NCBI GenBank assembly: GCA_049325415.1
Contig: JBMOLL010000061.1
Location: 9,391 to 73,390 of the forward strand
DNA from: JBMOLL01 sp049325415
GTDB taxonomy: Bacteria; Bacteroidota; Bacteroidia; Bacteroidales; GCA-2748055
Length of the DNA: 64,000 nt
Reading direction: 5' to 3'
Shown here in pieces: positions 33,405 to 43,008 of the stretch. Each line of letters starts with the position of its first letter. The stretch's first letter is position 1. A program made the translations under genes and the position numbers. Under the pieces are notes generated by a model. The model ran no database searches. It had not been told where the DNA came from and saw only the letters and a list, made by a program, of their open reading frames with translations.

Positions 33405-34583
33405 TCATATCTCCGACAGGGCAGAAAATAATCGTTCCAGCGCCGTATCAACCAGGCTGCGCGGAGCCGCGATATTCATCCGCTGATGCCCTTCTCCTCC
33501 GGGTCCGAACTGGATGCCCTCGTTCAATCCAAGCCTGGCCTTTCTGATCATGAATTCCGTGAGCTCTTTATCCGTCAGGCCCAGCGGGCTAAAGTCAAGC
33601 CAGACCAGGTAGGTGGCTTCAAGGGGCGACACTCCGATGCCCGGTGCTGCCTCACCGATCCGCTTTTTCAGGAACAGAAAATTCTCATGCAGGTACTCCA
33701 GCAATTGTTGAAGCCACTCGCTGCCCTCACGGTAGGCTGCTTCCATGGCAACCATCCCGAACAGGTTTCCTCCTCCGACATGTAACTTTTCCAGAACTTC
33801 TTCATAACGCTTTTTCATACCCGTATCGCCAAAGATCAGAGCGGAAGAATGCATTCCTGCAAGGTTAAAGGTTTTGCTCGGCGCCACACAGGTAATGATC
33901 CCTGCTGCCCCGTCAGGGTTGACCTGTGCCAGCGGGAGGTGCCGGAACCCGGGCATGATCAGGTCGGAGTGAATCTCATCGCTCAGCACGATCACTCCGT
34001 ACTGTTCACAGAGCCCCGAAAGCTGCCCAAGCTCCTCCTGCGTCCAGACCCTGCCTACCGGATTATGGGGATGGGAAATAATAAGCATCCTGCACCCTTT
34101 CCTGAAAACTTCTTCCAGTTGCTCAAAATCCATTTCATACTTTCCACCGTTCTTTTTCAGCGGGTTATAAACCAGTTCCCGCCCGTGGGCTGTCACCGCC
34201 GAAAAGAAGGGGAAATAGACCGGGGGCTGAACCGCGATCCTGTCTCCCGGCTCTGTAAATGCAAGTACACACATGTTCAGCGCCGGAACAATTCCCGGGC
34301 TGAATGAGATCAGATCAGGATCGGTTTTCCAGCCATGTCGCAGTTCCATCCACGCAGCAACCGTCTCATAAAAACGCCGGGGCCGGAAGGTATAACCGTA
34401 AACGGGATGTTCAGCCCTCCTGATAACTGCATCCCTGATGAAACCGGGAACTTCAAAATCCATATCCGCCACCCACATGGGGATCACATCGGACGTTCCG
34501 AAAAGGGGCTCCCGAAGATCATATTTTACACAATCGCTACCCTCCCGGGTGATCATCCTGTCGAAATCGTATATTACCGCCAT
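33405..34583 (-). CDS. PatB/MalY-type C-S lyase (PLP-dependent)
   Basis: A 392-residue aminotransferase-fold enzyme of the MalY/PatB family, which cleaves cystathionine-like C-S bonds using pyridoxal phosphate. Family features are PMWVADMDFEVP near the N-terminus, ISHPHNPVGRVWTQEEL, and VIVLSDEIHSDL. The lysine in the segment VAPSKTFNLAGMHSS is the PLP site. The ATG at 34583 is 17 bp after the thioesterase stop, so I prefer it to the GTG at 34613 that overlaps that gene. It may also serve in methionine or sulfur recycling. The two genes are likely co-transcribed. Confidence 0.93.
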   Translation of the reverse strand: MAVIYDFDRMITREGSDCVKYDLREPLFGTSDVIPMWVADMDFEVPGFIRDAVIRRAEHPVYGYTFRPRRFYETVAAWMELRHGWKTDPDLISFSPGIVPALNMCVLAFTEPGDRIAVQPPVYFPFFSAVTAHGRELVYNPLKKNGGKYEMDFEQLEEVFRKGCRMLIISHPHNPVGRVWTQEELGQLSGLCEQYGVIVLSDEIHSDLIMPGFRHLPLAQVNPDGAAGIITCVAPSKTFNLAGMHSSALIFGDTGMKKRYEEVLEKLHVGGGNLFGMVAMEAAYREGSEWLQQLLEYLHENFLFLKKRIGEAAPGIGVSPLEATYLVWLDFSPLGLTDKELTEFMIRKARLGLNEGIQFGPGGEGHQRMNIAAPRSLVDTALERLFSALSEI

Positions 34584-34599
34584 AATTCGTTGTTCACTT

Positions 34600-35094
34600 T
34601 TACTCGAAATCACTCACTTCCGCCCCCCTGAAAACTTCCGCTCCCGGATAATTCATCCGTTTCACGGCAATTTCTTTCGGATAGATAAAATAGGTCAGCA
34701 GCGCCCTGGCACAGGTCTCTCCTTCACCATTCCGGATCGCCGCCTCAATGACTGCCTCCCTGTCGCCCCGCTCCTTCAGTATGGCATTCAGGTAGATATA
34801 CCCATGACTGATCCTGACCGGTTTAAGGTACTGCACCTCCATCTTTTGAGTAACACCGGAAGTCTCCAGCTTTACATAAACCAGCCAGCTGGCTATCTCG
34901 TCCAGCAAAGTGGCCTGGATGCCCCCGTGAAGGATATCCGGGTAGCCCTGGAATCCGGGATCGGGCAGCCACCGGGCTACCAGGCCTTCTCCTGTTTCAT
35001 AAAACCGCAGTTTCAACCCCGAAGGGTGCTGCGGATCACAGCCCACACAGTGATACCCGGTATGCTGGCTGAAAGGATTGTTGATCGTTCTCAT
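34600..35094 (-). CDS. PaaI-type thioesterase
   Basis: A 164-residue hotdog-fold thioesterase. The segment GYPDILHGGIQATLLDEIASW is the conserved HGG...DE catalytic region of the PaaI/4HBT family. An unusual N-terminal CVGCDPQHPSGLKLRFYE with two cysteines resembles a motif of other PaaI-like proteins that carry a short N-terminal extension. The substrate acyl-CoA is unknown. I chose the ATG at 35094 (MRTINNPF) over the TTG at 35127. It lies directly upstream of the lyase in one probable transcript. Confidence 0.9.
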   Translation of the reverse strand: MRTINNPFSQHTGYHCVGCDPQHPSGLKLRFYETGEGLVARWLPDPGFQGYPDILHGGIQATLLDEIASWLVYVKLETSGVTQKMEVQYLKPVRISHGYIYLNAILKERGDREAVIEAAIRNGEGETCARALLTYFIYPKEIAVKRMNYPGAEVFRGAEVSDFE

Positions 35095-35213
35095 ACTATT
35101 CAGTTTTCGCACGGTGGCTTCCGGCAACAGGTACCAAATTTGGGGAAAATGACCGGTTTATTGAAAGAAATCGAAAGATTTTACTAAATTGGTAATAGCT
35201 TTTACTCTTACTG

Positions 35214-35924
35214 ATGCACAAACTGTCCGCCATCATCGTACACGAAGAGCCTTTGGAACAGGCTGCACATGAATCCCTCTTCAGTTCTATCCCTCTGCTT
35301 CGGGTGGTGGAAGGATTCAATTCCATTGAAGAAGCCGGACAGGCCGTTATCTTCTCCAAACCGGATGTGGTCTTTCTCGACTTCGCGGGGCAGGGGAAAC
35401 ACTGCTGGGAATTCCTGCAGCGAAATAAGGTTCTGAATCCGCAGCTTCCGGTCATATGCCTGACAGGCTATAATGAGAAACTTGTCAGATCATTCAGGGA
35501 ACAGGGAATAACCTGGCTGCCGAAACCCGTCGACCGGAACGACCTCTGTATCCTTCTGCTCACTATAATCAGGATGAAACAGATGGAAACCCGGGCACCC
35601 CGGAAAATAAGCGTGCCGGTGAAATCCGGTCTGGCTTTCTTCAGGAAGGACCAGATCCTGCTCCTGCGCGCCGAGGGTAAACACACCACCATTGAATTAT
35701 CGACCGGGAAAAAACAGACCTCCTCCTCCAACCTGGGTAAACTTCTCACAAGCATTCCTGCAGATGGCTTCCTCCGGGTTAACCGCAGCACGGTCATCAA
35801 TACCGATCACCTGAGGAATATCAACCGGAAAGGAAAATACTGTCTTTTGGGTGACGAGGAGCAGTCGCTGCGTGTACCCCTTTCCAATCTTTTTCTTCAG
35901 CGGATCAGTCCGTCTTTGAAGTGA
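35214..35924 (+). CDS. LytTR-family response regulator with altered acidic pocket
   Basis: A 236-residue regulator. The receiver domain (1-125) has phospho-acceptor Asp56 (DVVFLDFAGQ) and the Lys loop LPKPVD, but the N-terminal acidic pair reads His10-Glu11 (IIVHEEP) in place of Asp-Asp/Glu-Asp. The C-terminal LytTR DNA-binding domain (about 135-235) includes ILLLRAEGKHTTIELSTG and FLRVNRSTVINTDHL. The altered pocket could weaken Mg binding or make the protein phosphorylation-independent. No kinase is adjacent. The gene diverges from the thioesterase-lyase pair. Confidence 0.88.
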   Translation: MHKLSAIIVHEEPLEQAAHESLFSSIPLLRVVEGFNSIEEAGQAVIFSKPDVVFLDFAGQGKHCWEFLQRNKVLNPQLPVICLTGYNEKLVRSFREQGITWLPKPVDRNDLCILLLTIIRMKQMETRAPRKISVPVKSGLAFFRKDQILLLRAEGKHTTIELSTGKKQTSSSNLGKLLTSIPADGFLRVNRSTVINTDHLRNINRKGKYCLLGDEEQSLRVPLSNLFLQRISPSLK

Positions 35925-36030
35925 AGCTGCATGCCTTAGCCGCATTTCACCGATTCATTTGCGAGAACAAACAGGATCAGGGCAGATAACTTCCTGATTT
36001 TTGCCATATTTGCAAAACAAGCCCGAACCA

Positions 36031-36807
36031 ATGGTCAGACCGAAAAAACACCTTGGACAACACTTCCTGACGGATCCTTCCATAGCCCGTCGCATCACCG
36101 ATGCTCTGGTGCCTGACGGCCCTTCGACCGTGATCGAGATCGGACCCGGGACCGGTGTGCTTACCGGTGAACTGCTGCTTCGACAGGAGCTTCGGCTGAT
36201 CCCTGTGGAGATCGATCATGAAGCGGTGGAATACCTGCTTCAGAAGTATCCCGGACTCGCACCTTCCCTGCAGGAGACCGATTTTCTTAAAGCCGATCTG
36301 TCGGCATTTATCAGTGGACCCTTTTATGTCATTGGGAATTTCCCGTACAACATATCCAGCCAGATCTTTTTCAAACTGCTCGAATACCGGGAAAATCTTG
36401 TCCAGGTCGTATGCATGCTTCAGAAAGAGGTGGCAGAAAGACTGGTGGCAGGGCCCGGAACAAAAGATTACGGGATCCTCTCGGTCCTCCTCCAGGCCTA
36501 CTTCGATGCGGAATACCTCTTCACTGTAAAACCGGGATCTTTTTTTCCACCTCCGGCAGTGAATTCAGCGGTAATCCGGCTGACCAGGAACAGTGTCAGT
36601 CAGCTCGGCTGCGACGAAAAACTCTTCCGCAATATCGTAAAAACCACTTTTAACCAGCGGAGAAAGACCATAAGAAACAGCATCCGGCCGATACTTCCTG
36701 TGGAAGCCTCGGAGCACGAACTCCTGACCCGCCGTCCCGAGCAACTTGCTGTGTCCGAATTTGTTAATCTTACAAACTGGGTTTCCGGAAGGAAATCCGA
36801 CCAATAA
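36031..36807 (+). CDS. rsmA: 16S rRNA (adenine1518/1519-N6)-dimethyltransferase
   Basis: A 258-residue enzyme (RsmA/KsgA) that dimethylates two adjacent adenines near the 3' end of 16S rRNA during small-subunit maturation. The opening RPKKHLGQHFLTDPSIARRI, SAM motif I VIEIGPGTGVLTGELL, and catalytic NFPYNISS (with Phe for the usual Ile/Leu) are typical. The C-terminal helical domain (FFPPPAVNSAVIRL and QRRKTIRNSI) is complete. The ATG at 36031 is the start; the upstream TTG at 36001 lies in the promoter region, where CATATTTG (36006-36013) could be the -7 box. MgtE follows 11 bp downstream. Confidence 0.97.
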   Translation: MVRPKKHLGQHFLTDPSIARRITDALVPDGPSTVIEIGPGTGVLTGELLLRQELRLIPVEIDHEAVEYLLQKYPGLAPSLQETDFLKADLSAFISGPFYVIGNFPYNISSQIFFKLLEYRENLVQVVCMLQKEVAERLVAGPGTKDYGILSVLLQAYFDAEYLFTVKPGSFFPPPAVNSAVIRLTRNSVSQLGCDEKLFRNIVKTTFNQRRKTIRNSIRPILPVEASEHELLTRRPEQLAVSEFVNLTNWVSGRKSDQ

Positions 36808-36818
36808 GCTGAACCGCC

Positions 36819-38186
36819 ATGGCCAAAAGAATCGAGATTACACGTGAATTGATCAACGATCTGGTAAAGGCCTGTGAAACACGGGATGATCAGCGGGCCC
36901 TGAGCCTGATGAGTGAGCTTCACCCGGCCGATATCGCTGAGATCTACAGTGAGCTCAGCGTTGAGGAGGCACGTTACCTTTACCTTCTCCTGGAACCGGA
37001 AACGGCCTCGGATGTCCTGGTTGAGCTGGAGGAGGATGACCGTGAACGTTTTCTGAAGGTCCTTCCCCCCGATGTGATCGCCAGCCAGTTCATCTATCAT
37101 ATGGACTCCGATGACGCCGCCGACGTGATTGCCGATCTCTCGGAAGAGAAGAAGCAGGAGGTCCTTCTGCATATCGACGATGTGGCCCAGGCCGGCGACA
37201 TTGTCGACCTGCTCAGTTACGACGAAGATACGGCCGGAGGTCTCATGGCCAAGGAGATGATCAAGGTCAATGAAAACTGGGGGATCACCACCTGTATCCG
37301 CGAAATGCGGAAGCAGGCCGAGGATGTGGATGAGGTTTACTATATCTACGTTGTCGACGACTCCAACATCCTAAGGGGCATTCTCTCCCTGAAGTCACTG
37401 CTGATCGCACCCGGTACCGCAACGGTAAAGGAAATGTATAACCCGGATGTGCATTCGGTGAATACTGCTACTCCTTCCTATGAGGTGGCCCAGATCATGG
37501 AAAAGTACGACCTGGTTGTGCTCCCGGTAACAGATTCGATCGGGAGACTGATGGGCCGTATCACCATCGACGATGTGGTGGACGTGATCCGGGACGAAGC
37601 AGAAAGAGACTATCAGATGGCTTCGGGTCTGACCTCGGATGTGGAAATCACCGATTCGCCGGTCAGGTTGTCTAGAGCCCGCCTGCCCTGGCTCATCATC
37701 GGATTGCTCGGAGGAATATTCGTTGCCGGTGTGATTGCCCGTTTTGAAGAGGATATCAAGATCAACCCGGAGATGGCCTTTTTCATTCCCCTGATCGGAG
37801 CCATGGCCGGTAATGTGGGGATCCAGTCATCGGCCATCATTGTTCAGGCCCTGGCAAATAAAAGTCTGGGGCTGGAAAGTACCGTCAGGAAGCTTTTCAA
37901 GGAATTCATGGTGGCGGTATTTAACGGAGTGATCCTTGCAGCCCTGCTTTTCACTTACAACTACTTCTTCAGCGACAGTATGGCACTCACAGCCACTGTA
38001 AGCCTTTCACTGTTTATTGTTATAATCTTTGCCGCCCTTTTCGGAACCTTTATCCCGTTGATGTTAAACAGGATACGTCTCGATCCGGCACTGGCCACAG
38101 GACCCTTTATCACCACGATGAACGACATCATGGGCCTGCTGATTTACTTCCTTATGGGCAGGTTGCTTTACGGAATGCTGATTTAA
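36819..38186 (+). CDS. mgtE: Magnesium transporter MgtE
   Basis: A 455-residue Mg2+ channel. The cytoplasmic N-domain (about residues 15-135) is followed by a CBS pair (about 140-265, with EVAQIMEKYDLVVLPVTD). Five membrane helices (about 285-455) come last, with the family motif PLIGAMAGNVGIQSSAI and TMNDIMGLLIYF near the end. Magnesium binding between the N and CBS domains closes the pore in known members. The length is normal. It is co-transcribed with rsmA, a pairing that is common in Bacteroidota, and convergent with the permease gene 4 bp away. Confidence 0.96.
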   Translation: MAKRIEITRELINDLVKACETRDDQRALSLMSELHPADIAEIYSELSVEEARYLYLLLEPETASDVLVELEEDDRERFLKVLPPDVIASQFIYHMDSDDAADVIADLSEEKKQEVLLHIDDVAQAGDIVDLLSYDEDTAGGLMAKEMIKVNENWGITTCIREMRKQAEDVDEVYYIYVVDDSNILRGILSLKSLLIAPGTATVKEMYNPDVHSVNTATPSYEVAQIMEKYDLVVLPVTDSIGRLMGRITIDDVVDVIRDEAERDYQMASGLTSDVEITDSPVRLSRARLPWLIIGLLGGIFVAGVIARFEEDIKINPEMAFFIPLIGAMAGNVGIQSSAIIVQALANKSLGLESTVRKLFKEFMVAVFNGVILAALLFTYNYFFSDSMALTATVSLSLFIVIIFAALFGTFIPLMLNRIRLDPALATGPFITTMNDIMGLLIYFLMGRLLYGMLI

Positions 38187-38189
38187 AGA

Positions 38190-39446
38190 TCAGAAAGTGG
38201 TATTTATGGCATTGACCGGGTTCATCCTGGCTCCCTGCCATGCGGGAGCAAAACCGCTGATCAGCCCGATAAGCGCCGAAATAACCAGGCCCAGAACGAT
38301 GTTCCCGGCTGTAAGGTAAACGGTGAATTCCGAAGACATATTCACAATCAGCGTCCCGATAAAAACGATCAGCAGGCCAATCATCCCGCCGGTCAGGGAC
38401 AAAATAACCGATTCGAACAGGAACTGATTCATAATGAAGAAGTTCTTTGCCCCGATGGCCTTTTGGATCCCGATCTGGTGAGTTCGCTCCTTCACTGAAA
38501 CGAACATGATATTGGCAATGCCGAAGCCTCCCACGATGATGGAGAAGATCCCTATAAAGGTTCCCGCAATATTGATCACCTTAAACAACTGGTCAAGCTG
38601 GTTATTGATCAGGCTCGTCTGATTCAGCGCAAAAGTATCTTCATCCGAGGGTTTGAGCCTCCGGTACGACCGCAGGATGAGTTTAAGTTCGGCAGCCAGA
38701 TCTTCAAGATCCCTGCCGCGTTTCGCCTGAACCCAGATCATCGAACCCGCCCACGGACTGTCGATATCCACAAAATTGCGCAGGAAGTTGACCGGAACAA
38801 CAACCATTTCGTCGGTGTTATTATCGTCGAAAAGGCTTTTCCCGGCCTTGGCGATCACTCCCGTAACATAAATATTCCGGCCGAAGAGCCGTATTTCCTT
38901 TCCCACGGGATCTTCACCCTGGAAAAGTTTGTCGGCCAGGGTGGACCCGATCACACCCACGCTCCGCCCGCCTGCCAGCTCCAGCGAATTCAGGTACCGT
39001 CCCGATGCCATCTCCAGCGACCTGATCTGGTCGAAGCCTTCCGTTACGCCCATGATATCAACCCTGTCGGCACTGTTGTTACCGTATTCCACCTGCTTGT
39101 TCGTTGCCGAAACAAAACAGGCTTCACTGGCCATCCGGCTGTTCCTCCTGATGTACTCGTATTCCTTCAAACTTGGAACCGGTCGGTTCATGTATTTCCA
39201 CCAGGCATATTCCTGACCGTCTTCGCTGGTCCACGGCCATTTCTGCACATAGATCATATCGCTGCCAAGGGAGGATACGCTTTCCCTGATGTTCATTTCC
39301 AGGGAATCGACCATGGTATAAACCGAGATAATGGCAAAGATGCCAATAGTGATTCCCAGCAGGGAGAGCATGGACCTGAGTCGGTTGACCGTTACCTCCT
39401 GAATGGACAATTTCAGGCTTTCCCAGAGCAGTTTAAAAATTATCAT
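38190..39446 (-). CDS. MacB/FtsX-type ABC permease
   Basis: A 418-residue inner membrane protein with one N-terminal helix (about residues 22-42), a large periplasmic MacB-like domain (about 50-270) and three C-terminal helices (about 290-315, 340-370 and 375-405). LIVGGFGIANIMFVSVKERT and IGIQKAIGAKN are the FtsX/MacB signature. No ATP-binding gene lies beside it; the ATPase is presumably elsewhere or shared. Members of this family move peptides, lipoproteins or toxins or signal stress without transport. The gene is divergent from purH. Confidence 0.92.
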   Translation of the reverse strand: MIIFKLLWESLKLSIQEVTVNRLRSMLSLLGITIGIFAIISVYTMVDSLEMNIRESVSSLGSDMIYVQKWPWTSEDGQEYAWWKYMNRPVPSLKEYEYIRRNSRMASEACFVSATNKQVEYGNNSADRVDIMGVTEGFDQIRSLEMASGRYLNSLELAGGRSVGVIGSTLADKLFQGEDPVGKEIRLFGRNIYVTGVIAKAGKSLFDDNNTDEMVVVPVNFLRNFVDIDSPWAGSMIWVQAKRGRDLEDLAAELKLILRSYRRLKPSDEDTFALNQTSLINNQLDQLFKVINIAGTFIGIFSIIVGGFGIANIMFVSVKERTHQIGIQKAIGAKNFFIMNQFLFESVILSLTGGMIGLLIVFIGTLIVNMSSEFTVYLTAGNIVLGLVISALIGLISGFAPAWQGARMNPVNAINTTF

Positions 39447-39608
39447 AGACTGAGTCGATAAATAGCGCTAAACCTTTCGTTAATTCAAAGGAAGTTGTTT
39501 TTTTTGCAATATAAAAATCTTCCTAGACTATTATCTGATTTTCTTGGTTAAAGGTCAGGAATTAATTACTTTGGCGCATCCTTTTTTGCGAGAAAAATTT
39601 TAGGTCCC

Positions 39609-41132
39609 ATGCAATCAGAAAAAAAGATAGAGTCAGCACTGATTTCCGTGTATTACAAGGAAAATCTGGATAAGATCGTCACGCTTCTCCACCGTTATGG
39701 CGTACGACTGTACAGCACCGGCGGAACCCAATCCTTTATTGAAGGACTCGGACTTCCGGTTACTTCAGTGGAATCGCTTACCTCTTATCCTTCAATCCTG
39801 GGTGGCCGTGTAAAAACCCTGCATCCGAAAGTTTTCGGCGGGATTCTCGCAAGGAGGGAGGAAAAGTCGGACCTTGAGCAGTTATCGCAGTATGAAATCC
39901 CGGAAATCGACCTGGTGATTGTCGACCTGTATCCCTTTGAAGCTACTGTCGCCTCGGGAGCCGATCACCAGCAGGTCATAGAAAAAATAGATATCGGCGG
40001 CATTTCCCTGATCCGGGCTGCTGCCAAAAATTACAAGGACGTCGTAATCCTGGCTTCAAGAAGCCAGTATGCGGAATTTGCCGCGCTCCTGGAAGAGAAA
40101 AAAGGACATACTTCCATCGACGACAGAAGGAAATACGCCCGTGAGGCTTTTCAGGTCAGCTCACATTACGACAGTGCCATCTTTAACTATTTCGACCGGG
40201 GTGAGTGCTCTGCCCTGAAGATCAGTGAGACCGGTGCCCATCCTCTGAGGTATGGTGAGAATCCGCACCAGAAGGGTGTTTTCTTCGGCGACTTTGAGAA
40301 GATGTTTACCCAGCTTCACGGAAAAGAGATCTCTTACAACAACCTCCTGGATATTGATGCAGCTGTCGGCCTGATCAACGAATTCGAAGAACCCACCTTC
40401 GCCATACTCAAGCATAACAATACCTGCGGCATAGCTTCAAGGGCCAGTCTGGCCGATGCCTGGCGGGATGCACTTGCCGGTGATCCCGTATCGGCCTATG
40501 GCGGTGTGGTGATTGCCAACCGGGAGATCGATACGGCAACGGCAGAGGAAATGAACAAACTGTTCTTCGAAATATCCATTGCACCGGGTTATTCAGACGC
40601 TGCCCTGGAAATACTGAAGCAGAAAAAGAACCGGATCATCCTTATACAGACGGATACACATCTGTCGCCCAGGACCGTCCGCACCATCCTCAACGGCGTA
40701 ATTATGCAGGAGCGGGATATGGCCACCGAAACCGCAGGAGAGATGAAAGCCGTTACCCTTACCGCACCTTCGGAGGAACAACTGGCCGATCTTGTATTTG
40801 CCAATAAAGTGGTAAAGCATACGAAATCAAACGCCATTGTGCTGGCAAAGAACAAACAGTTGCAGGCTTCAGGTGTTGGCCAGACCTCCCGGGTCGATGC
40901 CCTTAAACAGGCCATTGAGAAAGCCCGGTCCTTCGGTTTCAACCTGGAGGATGCCGTGATGGCCTCCGATGCCTTTTTCCCCTTTGCCGACAGCGTGGAG
41001 ATCGCGCATCAGGCCGGGATCACGGCTGTTGTACAGCCGGGTGGTTCGGTCCGCGACCAGGAAACAATCGACTATTGCAACCAGAATAAGGTAAGCATGG
41101 TCTTTACAGGAATTCGACACTTCAAACACTGA
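39609..41132 (+). CDS. purH: Bifunctional AICAR transformylase/IMP cyclohydrolase
   Basis: A 507-residue bifunctional enzyme of the last two steps of de novo purine synthesis. The N-terminal IMP cyclohydrolase (MGS-like) domain (about residues 1-145) includes YSTGGTQSFIEGLGLPVT and the loop GGRVKTLHPKVFGGILARR. The C-terminal AICAR transformylase domain includes RYGENPHQKGVFFG and AILKHNNTCGIA. The catalytic Lys-His pair of VVKHTKSNAIVLAK is intact. It is slightly shorter than the Escherichia enzyme (529). The mreB start is 20 bp downstream, the usual arrangement in Bacteroidota. Confidence 0.97.
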   Translation: MQSEKKIESALISVYYKENLDKIVTLLHRYGVRLYSTGGTQSFIEGLGLPVTSVESLTSYPSILGGRVKTLHPKVFGGILARREEKSDLEQLSQYEIPEIDLVIVDLYPFEATVASGADHQQVIEKIDIGGISLIRAAAKNYKDVVILASRSQYAEFAALLEEKKGHTSIDDRRKYAREAFQVSSHYDSAIFNYFDRGECSALKISETGAHPLRYGENPHQKGVFFGDFEKMFTQLHGKEISYNNLLDIDAAVGLINEFEEPTFAILKHNNTCGIASRASLADAWRDALAGDPVSAYGGVVIANREIDTATAEEMNKLFFEISIAPGYSDAALEILKQKKNRIILIQTDTHLSPRTVRTILNGVIMQERDMATETAGEMKAVTLTAPSEEQLADLVFANKVVKHTKSNAIVLAKNKQLQASGVGQTSRVDALKQAIEKARSFGFNLEDAVMASDAFFPFADSVEIAHQAGITAVVQPGGSVRDQETIDYCNQNKVSMVFTGIRHFKH

Positions 41133-41151
41133 TAAACTTAAACTACTTCAT

Positions 41152-42171
41152 ATGGGGCTATTTTCTTTTCAGCAGGAGCTGGCCATTGACCTCGGAACTG
41201 CCAACACTATCATCATCCACAATGATAAGGTGGTCGTCAATGAACCCTCTATTGTGGCCATTGATCAACATACAGGAAAACTGATTGCCATCGGTGAAAA
41301 GGCCAGGCAGATGCATGGCAAGACACACGAGGACATCAAGACCATCAGGCCCCTGCGCGACGGTGTTATAGCCGACTTCCACGCTGCGGAACAGATGATC
41401 AGGGGAATGATTAAAATGATCAATACCAAAAGAAGGCTGTTTACCCCTTCCCTTAAAATGGTGGTTTGCATCCCCTCGGGGAGTACTGAAGTGGAGATCC
41501 GTGCCGTAAGGGACTCTTCCGAACATGCCGGCGGCAGGGATGTTTACATGATCTATGAACCGATGGCTGCCGCCATCGGGATCGGTCTTGATGTTGAGGC
41601 TCCTGACGGCTGCATGGTAGTGGATATCGGGGGAGGAACTACCGAGATCGCAGTGATCGCCCTCGGAGGCATCGTTTGCAATCAGTCGATCAGGATTGCC
41701 GGAGATGGTTTTACCGCAGATATCCAGGCGTATATGAGGCATCAGCATAATATCAAAGTCGGGGAACGGACCGCTGAAGAAATTAAGATCCATGTCGGCA
41801 GTGCCCTCCCCGAACTGGATAACCCGCCCCAGGACTTCTATGTACGCGGCCCCAACCTGATGACGGCCATGCCCATCGAGATCCCCATTTCCTACCAGGA
41901 AATTGCACATTGCCTCGATAAATCCATCTCCAAAGTCGAGACCGCCATCCTCTCGGTACTGGAACAGACCCCGCCCGAACTCTATGCCGACATAGTGAGC
42001 CGCGGGATCTATCTGACCGGTGGCGGAGCACTGATGAGAGGACTGGATAAACGACTGACCGAAAAAATATCGATCCCCTTTATTGTTGCAGAGGATCCTC
42101 TCCAGTCTGTTGCCAGGGGGACCGGCATAGCCTTAAAGAATGTCGACAAATTCTCCTTCCTGATGCGCTAG
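41152..42171 (+). CDS. mreB: Rod shape-determining protein MreB
   Basis: A 339-residue actin homolog that forms membrane-bound filaments and directs the elongasome. The phosphate-1 loop IDLGTANTIIIHND, the phosphate-2 segment VVDIGGGTTEIAVIALGG and the adenosine motif ITGGGAL-type (YLTGGGALMRGLDKRL) are all intact. The N-terminal MGLFSF is a short amphipathic membrane-binding segment. The genes mreC, mreD, mrdA and rodA follow in order. Confidence 0.98.
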   Translation: MGLFSFQQELAIDLGTANTIIIHNDKVVVNEPSIVAIDQHTGKLIAIGEKARQMHGKTHEDIKTIRPLRDGVIADFHAAEQMIRGMIKMINTKRRLFTPSLKMVVCIPSGSTEVEIRAVRDSSEHAGGRDVYMIYEPMAAAIGIGLDVEAPDGCMVVDIGGGTTEIAVIALGGIVCNQSIRIAGDGFTADIQAYMRHQHNIKVGERTAEEIKIHVGSALPELDNPPQDFYVRGPNLMTAMPIEIPISYQEIAHCLDKSISKVETAILSVLEQTPPELYADIVSRGIYLTGGGALMRGLDKRLTEKISIPFIVAEDPLQSVARGTGIALKNVDKFSFLMR

Positions 42172-42195
42172 ACTTGAGAAAAGCCTGGTAGTCTC

Positions 42196-43008
42196 ATGAA
42201 GAGCCTGTTCAATTTTATACAGAAATACAGCTTCATCCTGCTGTTCATCCTCCTCGAAGGAATTGCCTTTGCGATCCTTGTCAGGGGGAATTATGTACAG
42301 CATTCGGTGATCAGCCGGACAGGCCGGGAGATATCGGGTCGTCTTATGGACCGGGTAAAGGGAACGCGGGAGTACTTCGTGCTCCGGGAACTGAACCAGG
42401 ACCTGAGCTCTGAAAACACGCGCCTTCGCAATCTGCTTGCCGCTGCCCGGGACAGTGCAGCATCCGACAGCCTGAAAAATGCTGAGCCGGCCTATTTCTT
42501 CATGAAAGCCGATGTGGTCCGGAACACGGTAAACAAACAATACAATTTCATTACGCTGAATGCCGGACGTAACCAGGGTGTGCAGAAAGACATGGGCGTG
42601 ATCACCGAAACCGGTGTGGTAGGGATCGTGGTGGAAGCCTCACCCAATTTTTCCATCGTCATCCCGGCGATAAACCGTGATTTCAGGCTCAGCGGCAGGA
42701 TCAGCAGCAGCGATTATGTCGGTATTGTTCAATGGGACGGGACCTCTCCCAGCCGTGTTACCCTTGGCGAGATCCCCTACCATGTCGTTCTGCATGAGGG
42801 CGACAGCGTTGTTACCAGCGGCTACTCGGCTATTTTTCCGCCGGGACTGCTGATCGGGACCATTGAAAACTTTTCTCTTGAAGAAGGTAACTTCTTCAGT
42901 ATTGATGTGAAACTGGCTGTCGATTTCCGGAATCTTTACCATGTCAACATCATCCGGAATGCACAACAGGATGAACAGCTTGAACTGGAAGCGCAAAACG
43001 AAAAATGA
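42196..43008 (+). CDS. mreC: Rod shape-determining protein MreC
   Basis: A 270-residue single-pass inner membrane protein of the elongasome. A membrane helix (about residues 12-30) is followed by a coiled coil (about 55-90, RELNQDLSSENTRLRNLLA) and the beta-barrel periplasmic domain with GRNQGVQKDMGVITETGVVG and DSVVTSGYSAIFPPGLLIG. It activates PBP2-RodA in known systems. It overlaps mreD by 4 bp (ATGA). Confidence 0.96.
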   Translation: MKSLFNFIQKYSFILLFILLEGIAFAILVRGNYVQHSVISRTGREISGRLMDRVKGTREYFVLRELNQDLSSENTRLRNLLAAARDSAASDSLKNAEPAYFFMKADVVRNTVNKQYNFITLNAGRNQGVQKDMGVITETGVVGIVVEASPNFSIVIPAINRDFRLSGRISSSDYVGIVQWDGTSPSRVTLGEIPYHVVLHEGDSVVTSGYSAIFPPGLLIGTIENFSLEEGNFFSIDVKLAVDFRNLYHVNIIRNAQQDEQLELEAQNEK

